A stretch of DNA of 50,751 bases from Blastopirellula marina (GTDB taxonomy: Bacteria; Planctomycetota; Planctomycetia; Pirellulales; Thermoguttaceae). This document shows positions 34,728 to 42,350 of the stretch, piece by piece. The DNA is taken from the NCBI GenBank assembly GCA_020721965.1, contig DYLS01000021.1, forward strand, positions 1 to 50,751. The letters run 5' to 3'. The notes beneath the pieces are model-generated. The model was not told where the DNA came from. It was given only the letters and a program-made list of their open reading frames with translations, and ran no database searches. A program made the position numbers and the translations under genes. How positions within the stretch are numbered: position 1 is the first letter of the stretch; each line of letters starts with the position of its first letter.

Positions 34728-35973
34728 GCGGTACCTCCAGGGGCTTAGGGCCGACCATCACGATGGTGAAGGACCGGGGAGGATGGTCCCGGAGAAATTG
34801 GTTGATCGCCGTCGTGGTCAGGCCACGGATTCGTTCTTCAATCTCCCTTAGGGAGCGGGTGCGGCCCAACAAATGCCAGTCGTGTACCAGGGCACCGCTG
34901 CGGGCCGACGTGGACTCCTGATGCATCACCAACCCTGTCCGATATTGCGACCGAAGGCGTTCCAATTCCGCGTCCTGTACGCCCTCTCTCAATCGGATAA
35001 GCTCCCGAAGGAGCACATCCAGCGTTTCCTGGGCACGTTCCGCCGTCGTCCCAGAATAGCAAATGACGGCCCCCATCCGCGGCCGCGTTTTGTACGTCGC
35101 GTGCACACTGTAACACAGTCCGCGCTTTTCACGAACCTCTGTGAACAGTCGCGCACTCATGCCGCCGCTCAACACCCCCACTGTTCCAACAGCCTCATAA
35201 TACCGGGGATGGTCATAGGGAACGCTGGGGTATGCCACCGCAATATGCGTCTGCTGCGAGGGATAGTCGACATGCCAGATGATGGGCTGTTGGGGCGTCT
35301 CCGCAATGGGGCATGGCTCGCTCGCGGACCAGTCCCCTAACAACTCGCCAACCTGATCCCGCAGCCCGTTCCAATCGAACTTGCCCGCCACCCCTAATAT
35401 GGTGCCATTCGGGCGAAAATGCTTCTCGTAATGCTCCCGTACCTCTTCCCAATTGATCGCGCGGACGTGATCGGCCTCGCCTTCATGGGGCCGATGGAAC
35501 GGACTGGGAAAGAAACGCCGACGCAACTCCCGGCTGGCGAGGTCAGCCGGGTCATCCTCCACGGAGAGAATGTCCTGCAACAAACCTTGACGGGCGTTCT
35601 CCAGCTCGTCACGGGGTAGTCGCGGTCGGCGAAGCACGTCCGCAAATATTCCGAGGGCCTGCGGAAACGCATCCGCGGCACAGGCCCCCGACAGGCGGAT
35701 GTGGTCACTACCCACCGAGTCGTGCCAATTCACTCCGAGTGACTCCAGATCGCTCATGAAGCGGCGGTTATCCCGTTCGCCTGCCCCGCGGAGGCACATC
35801 TCACAGGTCAACGAGGCCAGGCCGGAGCGATCAATGGGGTCCCGGCCGCTTCCGGCAGGCACTGCGACCGCGAAGGCCGTTGATTCCACCCAAGGCATCG
35901 CCTCGGCCAGCAAGATCAGCCCATTGGAATAGCGATGTAGGAACGTGCCGTCTTCGGATGCGGTGATCACCAA
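34699..35973 (-). CDS. M16-family protein, catalytically inactive partner
   Basis: A 424-residue M16 protein of the same length and fold as its neighbour (NGLILLAEAMPWVESTAFAV, GSGRDPIDRSGLASLTCEMC). Where the active chain has HxxEH this chain has SLTCE, so the zinc ligands are absent. The C-terminal M16 half is better kept (GGMSARLFTEVREKRGLCYS with the Arg/Tyr pair used by non-catalytic subunits, and YKTRPRMGAVICYSGT). It is the first gene of the pair and is expected to supply the substrate-binding Arg/Tyr site, as in mitochondrial-processing-peptidase-like and Sphingomonas-type heterodimers. Confidence 0.9.
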   Translation of the reverse strand: MVITASEDGTFLHRYSNGLILLAEAMPWVESTAFAVAVPAGSGRDPIDRSGLASLTCEMCLRGAGERDNRRFMSDLESLGVNWHDSVGSDHIRLSGACAADAFPQALGIFADVLRRPRLPRDELENARQGLLQDILSVEDDPADLASRELRRRFFPSPFHRPHEGEADHVRAINWEEVREHYEKHFRPNGTILGVAGKFDWNGLRDQVGELLGDWSASEPCPIAETPQQPIIWHVDYPSQQTHIAVAYPSVPYDHPRYYEAVGTVGVLSGGMSARLFTEVREKRGLCYSVHATYKTRPRMGAVICYSGTTAERAQETLDVLLRELIRLREGVQDAELERLRSQYRTGLVMHQESTSARSGALVHDWHLLGRTRSLREIEERIRGLTTTAINQFLRDHPPRSFTIVMVGPKPLEVPRDVLDANAS

Positions 35974-36272
35974 ACGCCTACTCCGTTATTACGGGCCGAC
36001 AGGGCCACAAAACGCCCCTCTTGGCCAATTTGTGTGGTATCGCCGGTTGAGCCAGGCCAAAGATTTTAGAATACGGAAGCGCCAGCGGTGTGTAAACGGG
36101 TGAGACCTGGGAAGTTTCCCTGTGCTGTCCACACGGGCCCCCGCAAGGCTTCGCCTGACTTGCCGTTGACGAGTTGTTGCATTGTTGGACGAGACGTATC
36201 CATGTAACCCCGGGTTTGCGGGATGGGTAGCGGGCGGGCGTGCCGCTGGACACGGATTAAGATTTCTCCTCG
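35974..36272. other. Gap upstream of the M16 pair
   Basis: No gene supported. The only recognisable piece is a solo right arm of the R2 hairpin (TTAAGATTTCTCCTCGCCG onward) at about 36258-36293, which runs into the 24-bp repeats. Confidence 0.4.
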
Positions 36273-36368
36273 CCGATGCTCGTCGAAATGACAACCGTGG
36301 CGGTCGTCGAAGCGACAGCCCCGATGCTGGTCGAAGTCACAGCCCTGGCACCGGCCGAAGTGGCGGCC
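36273..36368 (+). repeat. Four imperfect 24-bp tandem repeats
   Basis: Units start at 36273, 36297, 36321 and 36345. Each contains a GTCGAAnnnACA-like core (the fourth GCCGAAGTGGCG). The first unit is the right arm of the R2 hairpin (CGATGCTCGTCGAAATGACA), so the array looks like an expansion of that arm. The period is 8 codons and one frame reads as a PMLVEVTA-like repeat, but no Shine-Dalgarno sequence precedes it. Confidence 0.65.
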
Positions 36369-36506
36369 CTGGCGATCATCTGCCTTCCTTCGCGTCTGCA
36401 CATCTCGCGCGCGGCTGGAAGCCTTGTCAAGCGGGAATTCGCTGGAATACTCAGAAGACATCTCTTTGCTATAACTCGCTGGTAGTAACCCGTTTCGACA
36501 CAATTA

Positions 36507-36689
36507 CAACTACAACTGGACTTTTGCAACTTGGGGTCACAAGCCCCCCTTTCCCCCGACAGATGGTAGGGCGAAGCCAGTTTCCCATGAAAACCCCTTT
36601 CCTTCTTTTTCCTAAATTGCCCAGCAACACAGTTCGTCATCCTCCCTCAGAGGGGGGGACAGCACTTTGCAAAAGTCCAGTTGCAGTTG
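36507..36689. mobile_element. 183-bp MITE-like element with 23-bp terminal inverted repeats
   Basis: The left end CAACTACAACTGGACTTTTG and the right end, on the other strand CAACTGCAACTGGACTTTTG, differ at one position, and both continue CAA, giving 22 of 23 matches. The interior is non-coding and pyrimidine-rich. No target duplication is obvious. The ends probably belong to an IS present elsewhere in the genome. Confidence 0.75.
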
Positions 36690-36847
36690 CGGGGACTCCG
36701 CAATCCGCCGCCCCTTGAAGGATGCTAGACGGAAAGATAGGATTAGGATTTCAACCGTTTCGTCCACGGATCGGTGCATGGGGCGCAAGTGTTGCGTCCG
36801 CGGAGCGTTGGGATCGGCGGGCTGCCGGCCCGGACGGACCTGTCGGT

Positions 36848-36964
36848 TAGTACTACAGCTCAGGGTTGTTGGTTTGGATCAACATCCCGTGTGACGGGAA
36901 ATAATGCCTCGCAAGATATGCTGGGCAGAGCGTGCAATCAGGCGGACCTTGCGCCGTAGTATCA
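36848..36964 (-). repeat. 117-bp inverted-repeat element, family R1, copy C
   Basis: Inverted relative to copies A and B. Read on the minus strand it starts TGATACTACGGCGCAAGG, continues TCCGCCTGATTGC and CCCAGCATATCTTGCGAGGC, and ends GAGCTGTAGTACTA. The 14-16-bp ends are inverted repeats of each other. It lies 95 bp upstream of tRNA-Asn. Confidence 0.75.
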
Positions 36965-37058
36965 GGTGGGTCACGACGCCGTAGCTAGAGAGTGCGAAGC
37001 ACGAGTAACGATCTTGGTGGACCGCGAAATCCCACGATGCCGCGAGGCATGTGCGTAT

Positions 37059-37131
37059 TCCCCGGTAGCTCAGCAGGTAGAGCGAGCGGCTGTTAACCGC
37101 TAGGTCCCAGGTTCGAGCCCTGGCCGGGGAG
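37059..37131 (+). tRNA. tRNA-Asn (anticodon GTT)
   Basis: A 73-base cloverleaf: acceptor stem TCCCCGG/CCGGGGA with discriminator G, D arm GCTC..GAGC, anticodon stem AGCGG/CCGCT with loop CTGTTAA (anticodon GTT at 37092-37094), variable region AGGTC and T arm CCAGG-TTCGAGC-CCTGG. CCA is not encoded. A GC hairpin follows at 37171. Accessory genes begin just downstream. Confidence 0.97.
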
Positions 37132-37170
37132 CCTCTTGATTTTCCGCGAAACTGCCCGACCCGCAAGTTG

Positions 37171-37209
37171 ACGCCCGCGCCCCGGATGGAGGGTTCGCGG
37201 GCGTTTCGC
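37171..37209 (+). terminator. Terminator downstream of tRNA-Asn
   Basis: ACGCCCGCG (37171-37179) and CGCGGGCGT (37196-37204) form a perfect 9-bp stem with a 16-base loop, followed by TTCGCTTT. It lies 40 bp after the tRNA. Confidence 0.65.
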
Positions 37210-37409
37210 TTTAAGCCGCTTTTCTGCAAGGATTTGCGTCAATCTCCGGTCCGGCCCGCCACTCTCGGTTTCGAGAGAGACTATTCGGGGGTCGATGTCA
37301 ACCCTACAGGGTTGCCATCGCAGCCCGAACCTTCGGCCTCGAACTCTCGGACTCTCTGGTCAACAGGCTGGTCGGGTTAACAGCCCAGCTCGCCCAATGG
37401 GGCCGGCCG
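37205..37409. other. Non-coding stretch between tRNA terminator and DUF2934-like fragment
   Basis: No gene or repeat recognised. Confidence 0.35.
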
Positions 37410-37553
37410 TTAGTCGTCAGCATCAGGCGATAACCACTTGCGGGCCGTCATTTGCTCCTCGGCGAGGCACCAGTCCCGCAAATCATCCCACAGGGGTCTT
37501 CCCCGCTCCTCCCAGAGCCGATAGGCCAATCTCTGCGTGCGATGGAACAGCTC
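37410..37553 (-). pseudogene. DUF2934-like fragment without a standard start codon
   Basis: Immediately after the stop of the PD-(D/E)XK gene, and in the same frame, the minus strand stays open for 47 codons. It reads HRTQRLAYRLWEERGRPLWD and then DLRDWCLAEEQMTARKWL, ending TAA. This matches the short DUF2934 pattern (RAYxLWExxGRPxGxDxxxWLxAE). There is no ATG or GTG before the domain; CTG or an internal TTG would be needed. It may be a remnant, a readthrough extension, or a small gene with a rare start. Confidence 0.5.
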
Positions 37554-39233
37554 TTACTTGGGAAGCGCCGTAAGCACAACGTACCGGAATGTCCACTCCC
37601 CAACCTGAAGCTCTTTCGTCGTCGGTGTGAGCCCTTTTGGGTCAGGTACGTCTGGACGGTTGTACGCCCAAGCCATCACGTCGCGGATCGATGTAAAGCA
37701 CCCCTGCTGGAGGTACTCCCTCAGCGAAGGCCAATCCACCGCGCAGATCGGGTCTGGCGCACATGTGGGGTCGGGAAAGTCGACGGGTATCGGCAGCGGC
37801 CATCGTAGGAGAATCAGGCCAAAGACGGCCGGCCTTCTCTGGAACCGCCATTGAAACCTCCGAGCCAACACGCTCGGATTACTTCGAAAGCTGCTGACGT
37901 ATTCAAGGACTCGTTTCTTCCATTTCTCCATCTCCTCCATGTCGTGGCTAACATCGGCGGGACCAAACGGAGGCGTCGCGTGCTTGACATCGACGACGAG
38001 GACAGTCTGGTCGGCTTCGGAGAACAGGACCAAATCGGGGGTAATCTTCCGACCGTCCGGCAGACGAAAAGAGGACTTAGTCGCCATCTGGAGGGTGTTG
38101 GAAACCGCGGCACGGATTTCCCTGGCGATTGATTTCACTTCGGCAGCCTCGACCTCGTTGATCAACTTAGCATAGGCTGCCCTGCCTTGCATGTCCTTGT
38201 TGAGCGCTCCAATGTAAATGCGCGGCAGGTCGAGAAGGAGAAGCATTCTGGGCAGATAGAAGAGCTGTCCATCCGGCGAGCTCACGAACGGCTGCTGGGC
38301 CAACGTGACATGAGGATGCGTGGGATCGAACGTGAGCACTGCAAGGATCGCTTCAACACTGTCCTCGCGAACTCCCGACAGAATTGCTAGCCAGTGGATC
38401 ATCTCATTTCGCTGTCGAGCCACAACATGCGGGTCCAACACGAAGCCGCACACGGGCTCATCGTCGCTGGCATCCTCGAGCTTGGTCACAAAAACCGAGT
38501 GGACATACAGGGTGGCCAGCACGCGGCGCAGCTCTTCTACCGTGCATCCCTTGAGACTGGTTGCAGCATTGACTTCCGGTAGGCACGTGTTTTCCATCCA
38601 AGATACGGCTAGGTCAATCGCCCCGCTCGCACGGATGGTTGCGTCGTCGAAGCGTAAGCGTTGACCGGAGAACCTCGCAGACTCACACCACGTTTCCGCA
38701 AGCTTAGCGAGCTGCGCGTCTGGACGAGCGGCGGCGCACCGTTCGTCGTCTGCCTTCTTGGCCTCAATCTGTGTGACAAAGAACCGAGGATTCACATCCC
38801 GCTGGGGTAGGAACGTGATCACCTTCTTCCGTTCGTCAACCTCGGCTTTTACTTGACCACGCGAGTAGGCGGAGTAATGGTTCCAAATCGAGTCGTACCG
38901 CACCCCCCACCCCAGGAGTTCGTGGGCCTCGCGGGCAAGCACATTCGGGGCAGCCCTAGGAACGACAATACGCGAAGGGCCGCATTCCCTGATCCAGCGC
39001 AGACAGTGCGCCAACCCCCGGAGTCCTTCGTTTGCCGTTTGTAGCTTCACATCGTCACTCGGTGCTCGAATCCTGCCCGTCCGAAGATCGCGAAGAATCT
39101 GGCCATAGCAACGGAAGAGGGCCTCGATGGCATCATTCTTATTTCGGTAAAGGAGCGCGCATTGCCGATGCTGCTGATCGAGAAGCTCTCGCTCAATTCG
39201 GCGAACGATCTCGTCGTCTCTGTCTGCACCCAT
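37554..39233 (-). CDS. Large protein with a PD-(D/E)XK nuclease-like core, unknown function
   Basis: A 559-residue protein. The start ATG 39233 is chosen because AGGAG precedes it by 7 bases; a GTG 8 codons upstream is the alternative. The N-terminal ~380 residues are alpha/beta without a family I recognise. Around residues 395-425 sits GRKITPDLVLFSEADQTVLV followed by VDVKHA: an Asp, a beta hairpin and a D-x-K, the core of PD-(D/E)XK nucleases. A second conserved-looking block, RRFQWRFQRRPAVFGLILLRWPLP, follows near 480. It has no signal peptide or membrane segment. It lies between tRNA-Asn and an integrative element, without an operon partner apart from the DUF2934-like fragment. A solitary defence nuclease is one possibility; a mobile-element accessory protein is another. 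Confidence 0.65.
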   Translation of the reverse strand: MGADRDDEIVRRIERELLDQQHRQCALLYRNKNDAIEALFRCYGQILRDLRTGRIRAPSDDVKLQTANEGLRGLAHCLRWIRECGPSRIVVPRAAPNVLAREAHELLGWGVRYDSIWNHYSAYSRGQVKAEVDERKKVITFLPQRDVNPRFFVTQIEAKKADDERCAAARPDAQLAKLAETWCESARFSGQRLRFDDATIRASGAIDLAVSWMENTCLPEVNAATSLKGCTVEELRRVLATLYVHSVFVTKLEDASDDEPVCGFVLDPHVVARQRNEMIHWLAILSGVREDSVEAILAVLTFDPTHPHVTLAQQPFVSSPDGQLFYLPRMLLLLDLPRIYIGALNKDMQGRAAYAKLINEVEAAEVKSIAREIRAAVSNTLQMATKSSFRLPDGRKITPDLVLFSEADQTVLVVDVKHATPPFGPADVSHDMEEMEKWKKRVLEYVSSFRSNPSVLARRFQWRFQRRPAVFGLILLRWPLPIPVDFPDPTCAPDPICAVDWPSLREYLQQGCFTSIRDVMAWAYNRPDVPDPKGLTPTTKELQVGEWTFRYVVLTALPK

Positions 39234-39426
39234 GCGGATGCTCCTACTTCCCGCCAACGATAATGTTTCACCGACCCAAACACGCGCTCACTCAACGGCA
39301 ACGAAGTCCATGAGGCGCCGGTACGAAAGTAGTCCTCCTCAGCACATTCTACCGACACCTCAAGCCGCCGTCCGGTAGGTTAACAGCATAGGGCCGCGCG
39401 ACCGGCCTTTCCACGAACGTCGCCCG

Positions 39427-39462
39427 CCGGAAGCGGCCACCGCGGGCATCGTCTTCTTCCGG
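39427..39462 (+). promoter_or_regulatory. Hairpin ahead of the first element gene
   Basis: CCGGAAG (39427-39433) pairs with CTTCCGG (39456-39462), and the loop contains GCGGGC complementary to GCCCGC just upstream. The right arm runs into CGGAG, the Shine-Dalgarno sequence of the next gene. Confidence 0.5.
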
Positions 39463-39471
39463 AGTGCTCCC

Positions 39472-39672
39472 ATGTTCGACTGCGCTCAGAGTGCGCGCCT
39501 CTCGCCCGACCAGCGCCTGGGAGAGATGGCCGCCATCTTGGCCGTCGGGCTCCTGCGCCTCGACCAGCGGGCTGCCCTGCCCGCCGAGGATTCTGGCGAG
39601 AATCCTCCGAAAAGGCCGCCCGAGGGCCTTGAACTTTCCGACCCAGCGAGGCTCAGTGTGCGTTGTGGTTAA
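39472..39672 (+). CDS. Small conserved protein preceding DUF2924/recombinase
   Basis: A 66-residue protein (SARLSPDQRLGEMAAILAVG, LLRLDQRAALPAEDSGENPP, ending LSDPARLSVRCG). A short gene of this kind, with a helical QRLxExAAILAxGLLRL stretch and a C-terminal LxxxxRLSV motif, commonly opens the DUF2924-recombinase cluster in planctomycetes. The function is unknown. GGAG lies 7 bases before the ATG. It is the first gene of the GC-rich element and ends 32 bp before DUF2924. Confidence 0.7.
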   Translation: MFDCAQSARLSPDQRLGEMAAILAVGLLRLDQRAALPAEDSGENPPKRPPEGLELSDPARLSVRCG

Positions 39673-39704
39673 CGGTTTCCCAGACCCGTACAGGAGCCGA
39701 ACGC

Positions 39705-40193
39705 ATGAACCTGAACGTCGAGAAGGAACTGGCCGCGCTGCGGCGGATGTCGGTGGGCGAGTTGCGCTTGCGCTATGCGGAGGTGTTCGGCGAGGCGACC
39801 CGCAGCCGGCACAAGCAGTGGCTCATCAAGCGCATTCTCTGGCGGATGCAGGCCTTGGCCGAGGGCGACCTGAGCGAGCGTGCCCGGCGCCGGGCCGAGG
39901 AGTTGGCCAACGACGCCGACCTGCGCCTGCGCCCGCCTCGGGCGCCTGCCGCGCCGCCCCAAACGCAGGCCATCCACGCCCTAGCGGACCGCAACTCGCG
40001 TCTCCCGCCGCCCGGGACCGTCCTCACCCGGCCCTACAAGGGCGAAACGCTCCAGGTCAAGGTGCTCACCGAGGGATTCGAGTACGAAGGCCAGGTCTAC
40101 AAGTCGCTCTCGGCCGTGGCCAAGGCGATCACCGGCAGCCACTGCAACGGCTATCTGTTCTTCCGGCTGGGCGGAAAGAGGAATGACCGATGA
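39705..40193 (+). CDS. DUF2924 domain-containing protein
   Basis: A 162-residue protein. The N-terminal helical half (LNVEKELAALRRMSVGELRL, then YAEVFGEATRSRHKQWLIKR and ILWRMQALAEG) and the C-terminal half (LTRPYKGETLQVKVLTEGFE, YEGQVYKSLSAVAKAITG, HCNGYLFFRL) give the complete DUF2924 pattern. The C-terminal part resembles the small SWI-like DNA-binding fold often found beside large serine recombinases. ATG 39705 follows CAGGAGCC. It overlaps the recombinase by 4 bp (ATGA), so the two are translationally coupled; a recombination-directionality role is an attractive inference. Confidence 0.92.
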   Translation: MNLNVEKELAALRRMSVGELRLRYAEVFGEATRSRHKQWLIKRILWRMQALAEGDLSERARRRAEELANDADLRLRPPRAPAAPPQTQAIHALADRNSRLPPPGTVLTRPYKGETLQVKVLTEGFEYEGQVYKSLSAVAKAITGSHCNGYLFFRLGGKRNDR

Positions 40194-41773
40194 GACGCCA
40201 TGGCAACAACGGTCCAACACGCACGCCGCCGGTGGTCCGCTGCGCGATCTACACCCGCAAGTCCACCGACGAGGGTCTGGACCAGGAGTTCAACTCGCTG
40301 GATGCCCAGCGGGAGGCGGCCGAGGCCTTCATCCGCAGCCAAGCCGGCGAAGGCTGGACCGTGCTTCCGGATCGCTACGACGACGGCGGATTCACCGGCG
40401 GCAACATGGACCGTCCGGCCTTGCAGCGACTTCTGGCGGACATCAAGGCGGGAAAAGTCGATTGCGTGGTGGTCTACAAGGTCGACCGTCTCAGCCGCAG
40501 CCTGCTCGACTTCGCCCAGATGATGGAGACGTTCGATCGCCACAACGTCTCGTTCGTTTCCGTAACGCAGCAGTTCAACACCGCCACGTCGATGGGCCGG
40601 CTGGTGCTGAATGTGCTCCTGTCGTTCGCCCAGTTCGAGCGGGAGATGATCTCGGAGCGGACGCGGGATAAGATCGCCGCCACGCGTCGCAAGGGCCGCT
40701 GGTGCGGCGGCCGGCCGATCCTCGGCTACGACTTGGCCCCCCAGGGATCGCGGCTCTTGGTCAACCCGGAAGAGGCGGCCCAGGTGCGGGCCATCTTCCA
40801 GTTGTACCTCGACTACGGAGGGCTGATCCCGGTCGTCGAGGAGCTGTGTCGCCGCGGCTGGCGGAACAAGCGATGGATCACGCGCAAGGGCTTCGAGTGT
40901 GGCGGCAGGGCATTCGACAAAAACAGCCTGTGGCACCTGCTCACCAACGTCACGTACCTGGGCAAGGTCCGGTACAAGGACGAAATCCACGACGGCCAGC
41001 ACGAGGCCATCGTGGCCGCGGACGTGTGGGAACGCGTCCAGGCCCTCTTAGCGAGGAACGGCCGGATGGGCGGGCCGAGGGTCCGGAACAAGTTCGGGGC
41101 TCTGCTCAAGGGACTCTTGCACTGTGCGGCCTGCGGCTGCGCGATGGTCCACACGCATACCTCGCGCAACCGCATCAAGCGGTATCGCTACTATGTCTGC
41201 ACCGCCGCCCAGAAGCGCGGCCGGGATGCCTGCCCTACCGGTTCGATCCCCGCGGGCCAGATCGAGCGGTTCGTCGTCGAGCAGATCCAGAGCATCGGCC
41301 GCGACCCCGCCCTGGTGGCGGCGACCGTCCGCCAGCTCCAAGCCCAATCGGCCCGTGGGACCGAGGAGTTGGCGGCCGAGGAAGCACGGCTCCAGCGCGC
41401 GCTGGGAGATTATGACCTCCAGTTGCACACGGTCGTGATGCAGCCCAGTACGGGAGGGGAGATCGAGAGGACCACGGCGCGGCTGGCCGACCTTCAGGAG
41501 CGGATCGCGGCGGCCCAGCGGCGGCTGGTCGAGGTCCGCGACCAGGCCGAACGCTTGCGGCGCGGCACGATCGACTCGAGCGAGGTCGCCCGGGCGCTGG
41601 CCGAGTTCGATCCGGTCTGGGAGTCGCTCCGTCCGCATGAGCAGGCTCGGTTGCTCCGTCTGCTGATCGAGCGGATCGACTACGACGGGCGCGAGGGGCT
41701 GATCTCGATCACGTTCCACCCCACCGGCATCAGAACGCTGGTGGAACGCCAGGCAGAGGGAGACGTCGCATGA
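40190..41773 (+). CDS. Large serine recombinase (site-specific integrase)
   Basis: A 527-residue large serine recombinase. The resolvase domain begins RCAIYTRKSTDEGL with the catalytic Ser in the YTRKST motif; RLSRSLLDFAQMM and SFAQFEREMISERTRDK near 150 are the other catalytic blocks. A Recombinase domain covers about 185-290, a zinc ribbon with CAACGCAM and YYVCTAAQKRGRDAC about 308-345, and a coiled-coil-rich C-terminus follows. It is coupled by 4-bp overlaps to DUF2924 upstream and to a small protein downstream. It is the likely integrase of the element, making attL/attR outside or at the edge of the window. Confidence 0.96.
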   Translation: MRRHGNNGPTRTPPVVRCAIYTRKSTDEGLDQEFNSLDAQREAAEAFIRSQAGEGWTVLPDRYDDGGFTGGNMDRPALQRLLADIKAGKVDCVVVYKVDRLSRSLLDFAQMMETFDRHNVSFVSVTQQFNTATSMGRLVLNVLLSFAQFEREMISERTRDKIAATRRKGRWCGGRPILGYDLAPQGSRLLVNPEEAAQVRAIFQLYLDYGGLIPVVEELCRRGWRNKRWITRKGFECGGRAFDKNSLWHLLTNVTYLGKVRYKDEIHDGQHEAIVAADVWERVQALLARNGRMGGPRVRNKFGALLKGLLHCAACGCAMVHTHTSRNRIKRYRYYVCTAAQKRGRDACPTGSIPAGQIERFVVEQIQSIGRDPALVAATVRQLQAQSARGTEELAAEEARLQRALGDYDLQLHTVVMQPSTGGEIERTTARLADLQERIAAAQRRLVEVRDQAERLRRGTIDSSEVARALAEFDPVWESLRPHEQARLLRLLIERIDYDGREGLISITFHPTGIRTLVERQAEGDVA

Positions 41774-42174
41774 CCGAGGGCATCACGTTCCGCACCCGAG
41801 TCCACTTCCGCCGCGGTTCCAGGGGGCGCAAGCAACTGCGACGTGGCCAGAACCCGGCCACCAGCACCCCGTCCGGCCGCGTGCCCCGGGTTACGCGGCT
41901 GATGGCCCTGGCGATCCGCTTCGAGGGGCTGATCCGCTGTGGCGAGGTGGCGGACCAGGCCGAGTTGGCCCGGCTGGGGCACGTCACGCGGGCGAGGGTC
42001 ACGCAAATCATGAACCTCTTGAGCCTGGCCCCGGATATCCAGGAGGAGTTGCTGTTTCTGCCTCCCGTGCAGCGCGGCCGCGACCCGCTCGTGCTGCGTG
42101 ACCTGCTGGTGATCGCCGCCGAACCGGATTGGCGGCGCCAGCGGCGGATGTGGCGGGTGCTGGCAGCGAGCTAA
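41770..42174 (+). CDS. Small HTH-like protein coupled to the recombinase
   Basis: A 134-residue basic protein. An Arg/Lys-rich N-terminus (FRTRVHFRRGSRGRKQLRRG) is followed by MALAIRFEGLIRCGEVADQA then ELARLGHVTRARVTQIMNLL, a helix-turn-helix of the kind seen in ParB/KorB- or resolvase-associated proteins, and LLSLAPDIQEELLFLPPVQRG. The third gene of a DUF2924-recombinase cassette is often of this type. It probably binds DNA near the att sites or its own promoter, which is inference. It overlaps the recombinase by 4 bp. Confidence 0.82.
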   Translation: MTEGITFRTRVHFRRGSRGRKQLRRGQNPATSTPSGRVPRVTRLMALAIRFEGLIRCGEVADQAELARLGHVTRARVTQIMNLLSLAPDIQEELLFLPPVQRGRDPLVLRDLLVIAAEPDWRRQRRMWRVLAAS

Positions 42175-42236
42175 CGCATTGCCTGACAAGGAGATGCGAC
42201 TTTGACCTCCGGCCTCTTGCATTTTGGCCACTCTCG

Positions 42237-42307
42237 TGATAGTGTACTGATGGTCACTATCAAGGAGCCGGCCGAAGGACGACTTGCGTGTCGGCGAACC
42301 TCCGGCC
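42237..42307 (+). promoter_or_regulatory. Two inverted repeats upstream of the unknown two-gene unit
   Basis: TGATAGTG (42237-42244) and CACTATCA (42255-42262) form a perfect 8-bp dyad, suitable as an operator. Immediately downstream CGGCCGAAGG (from 42269) can pair with CCTCCGGCCG (42299-42307 region), with an inner CGAC/GTCG step. ACCTCC in its right arm could alternatively pair with the AGGAGGT Shine-Dalgarno of the gene at 42351. Confidence 0.5.
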
Positions 42308-42350
42308 GATTGGTGGCCATTATTGCCCCGCTTTGGGTAGGAGGTCGACG

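Noticed and set aside
36273-36368. CRISPR array
   Set aside because: The 24-bp units are contiguous, without spacers, and no cas gene is in the window.
36276-36485. Possible small protein with 8-residue repeats (PMLVEVTA type)
   Set aside because: The repeat lies in a non-coding hairpin-derived array, and there is no ribosome binding site; treated as DNA repeats only.
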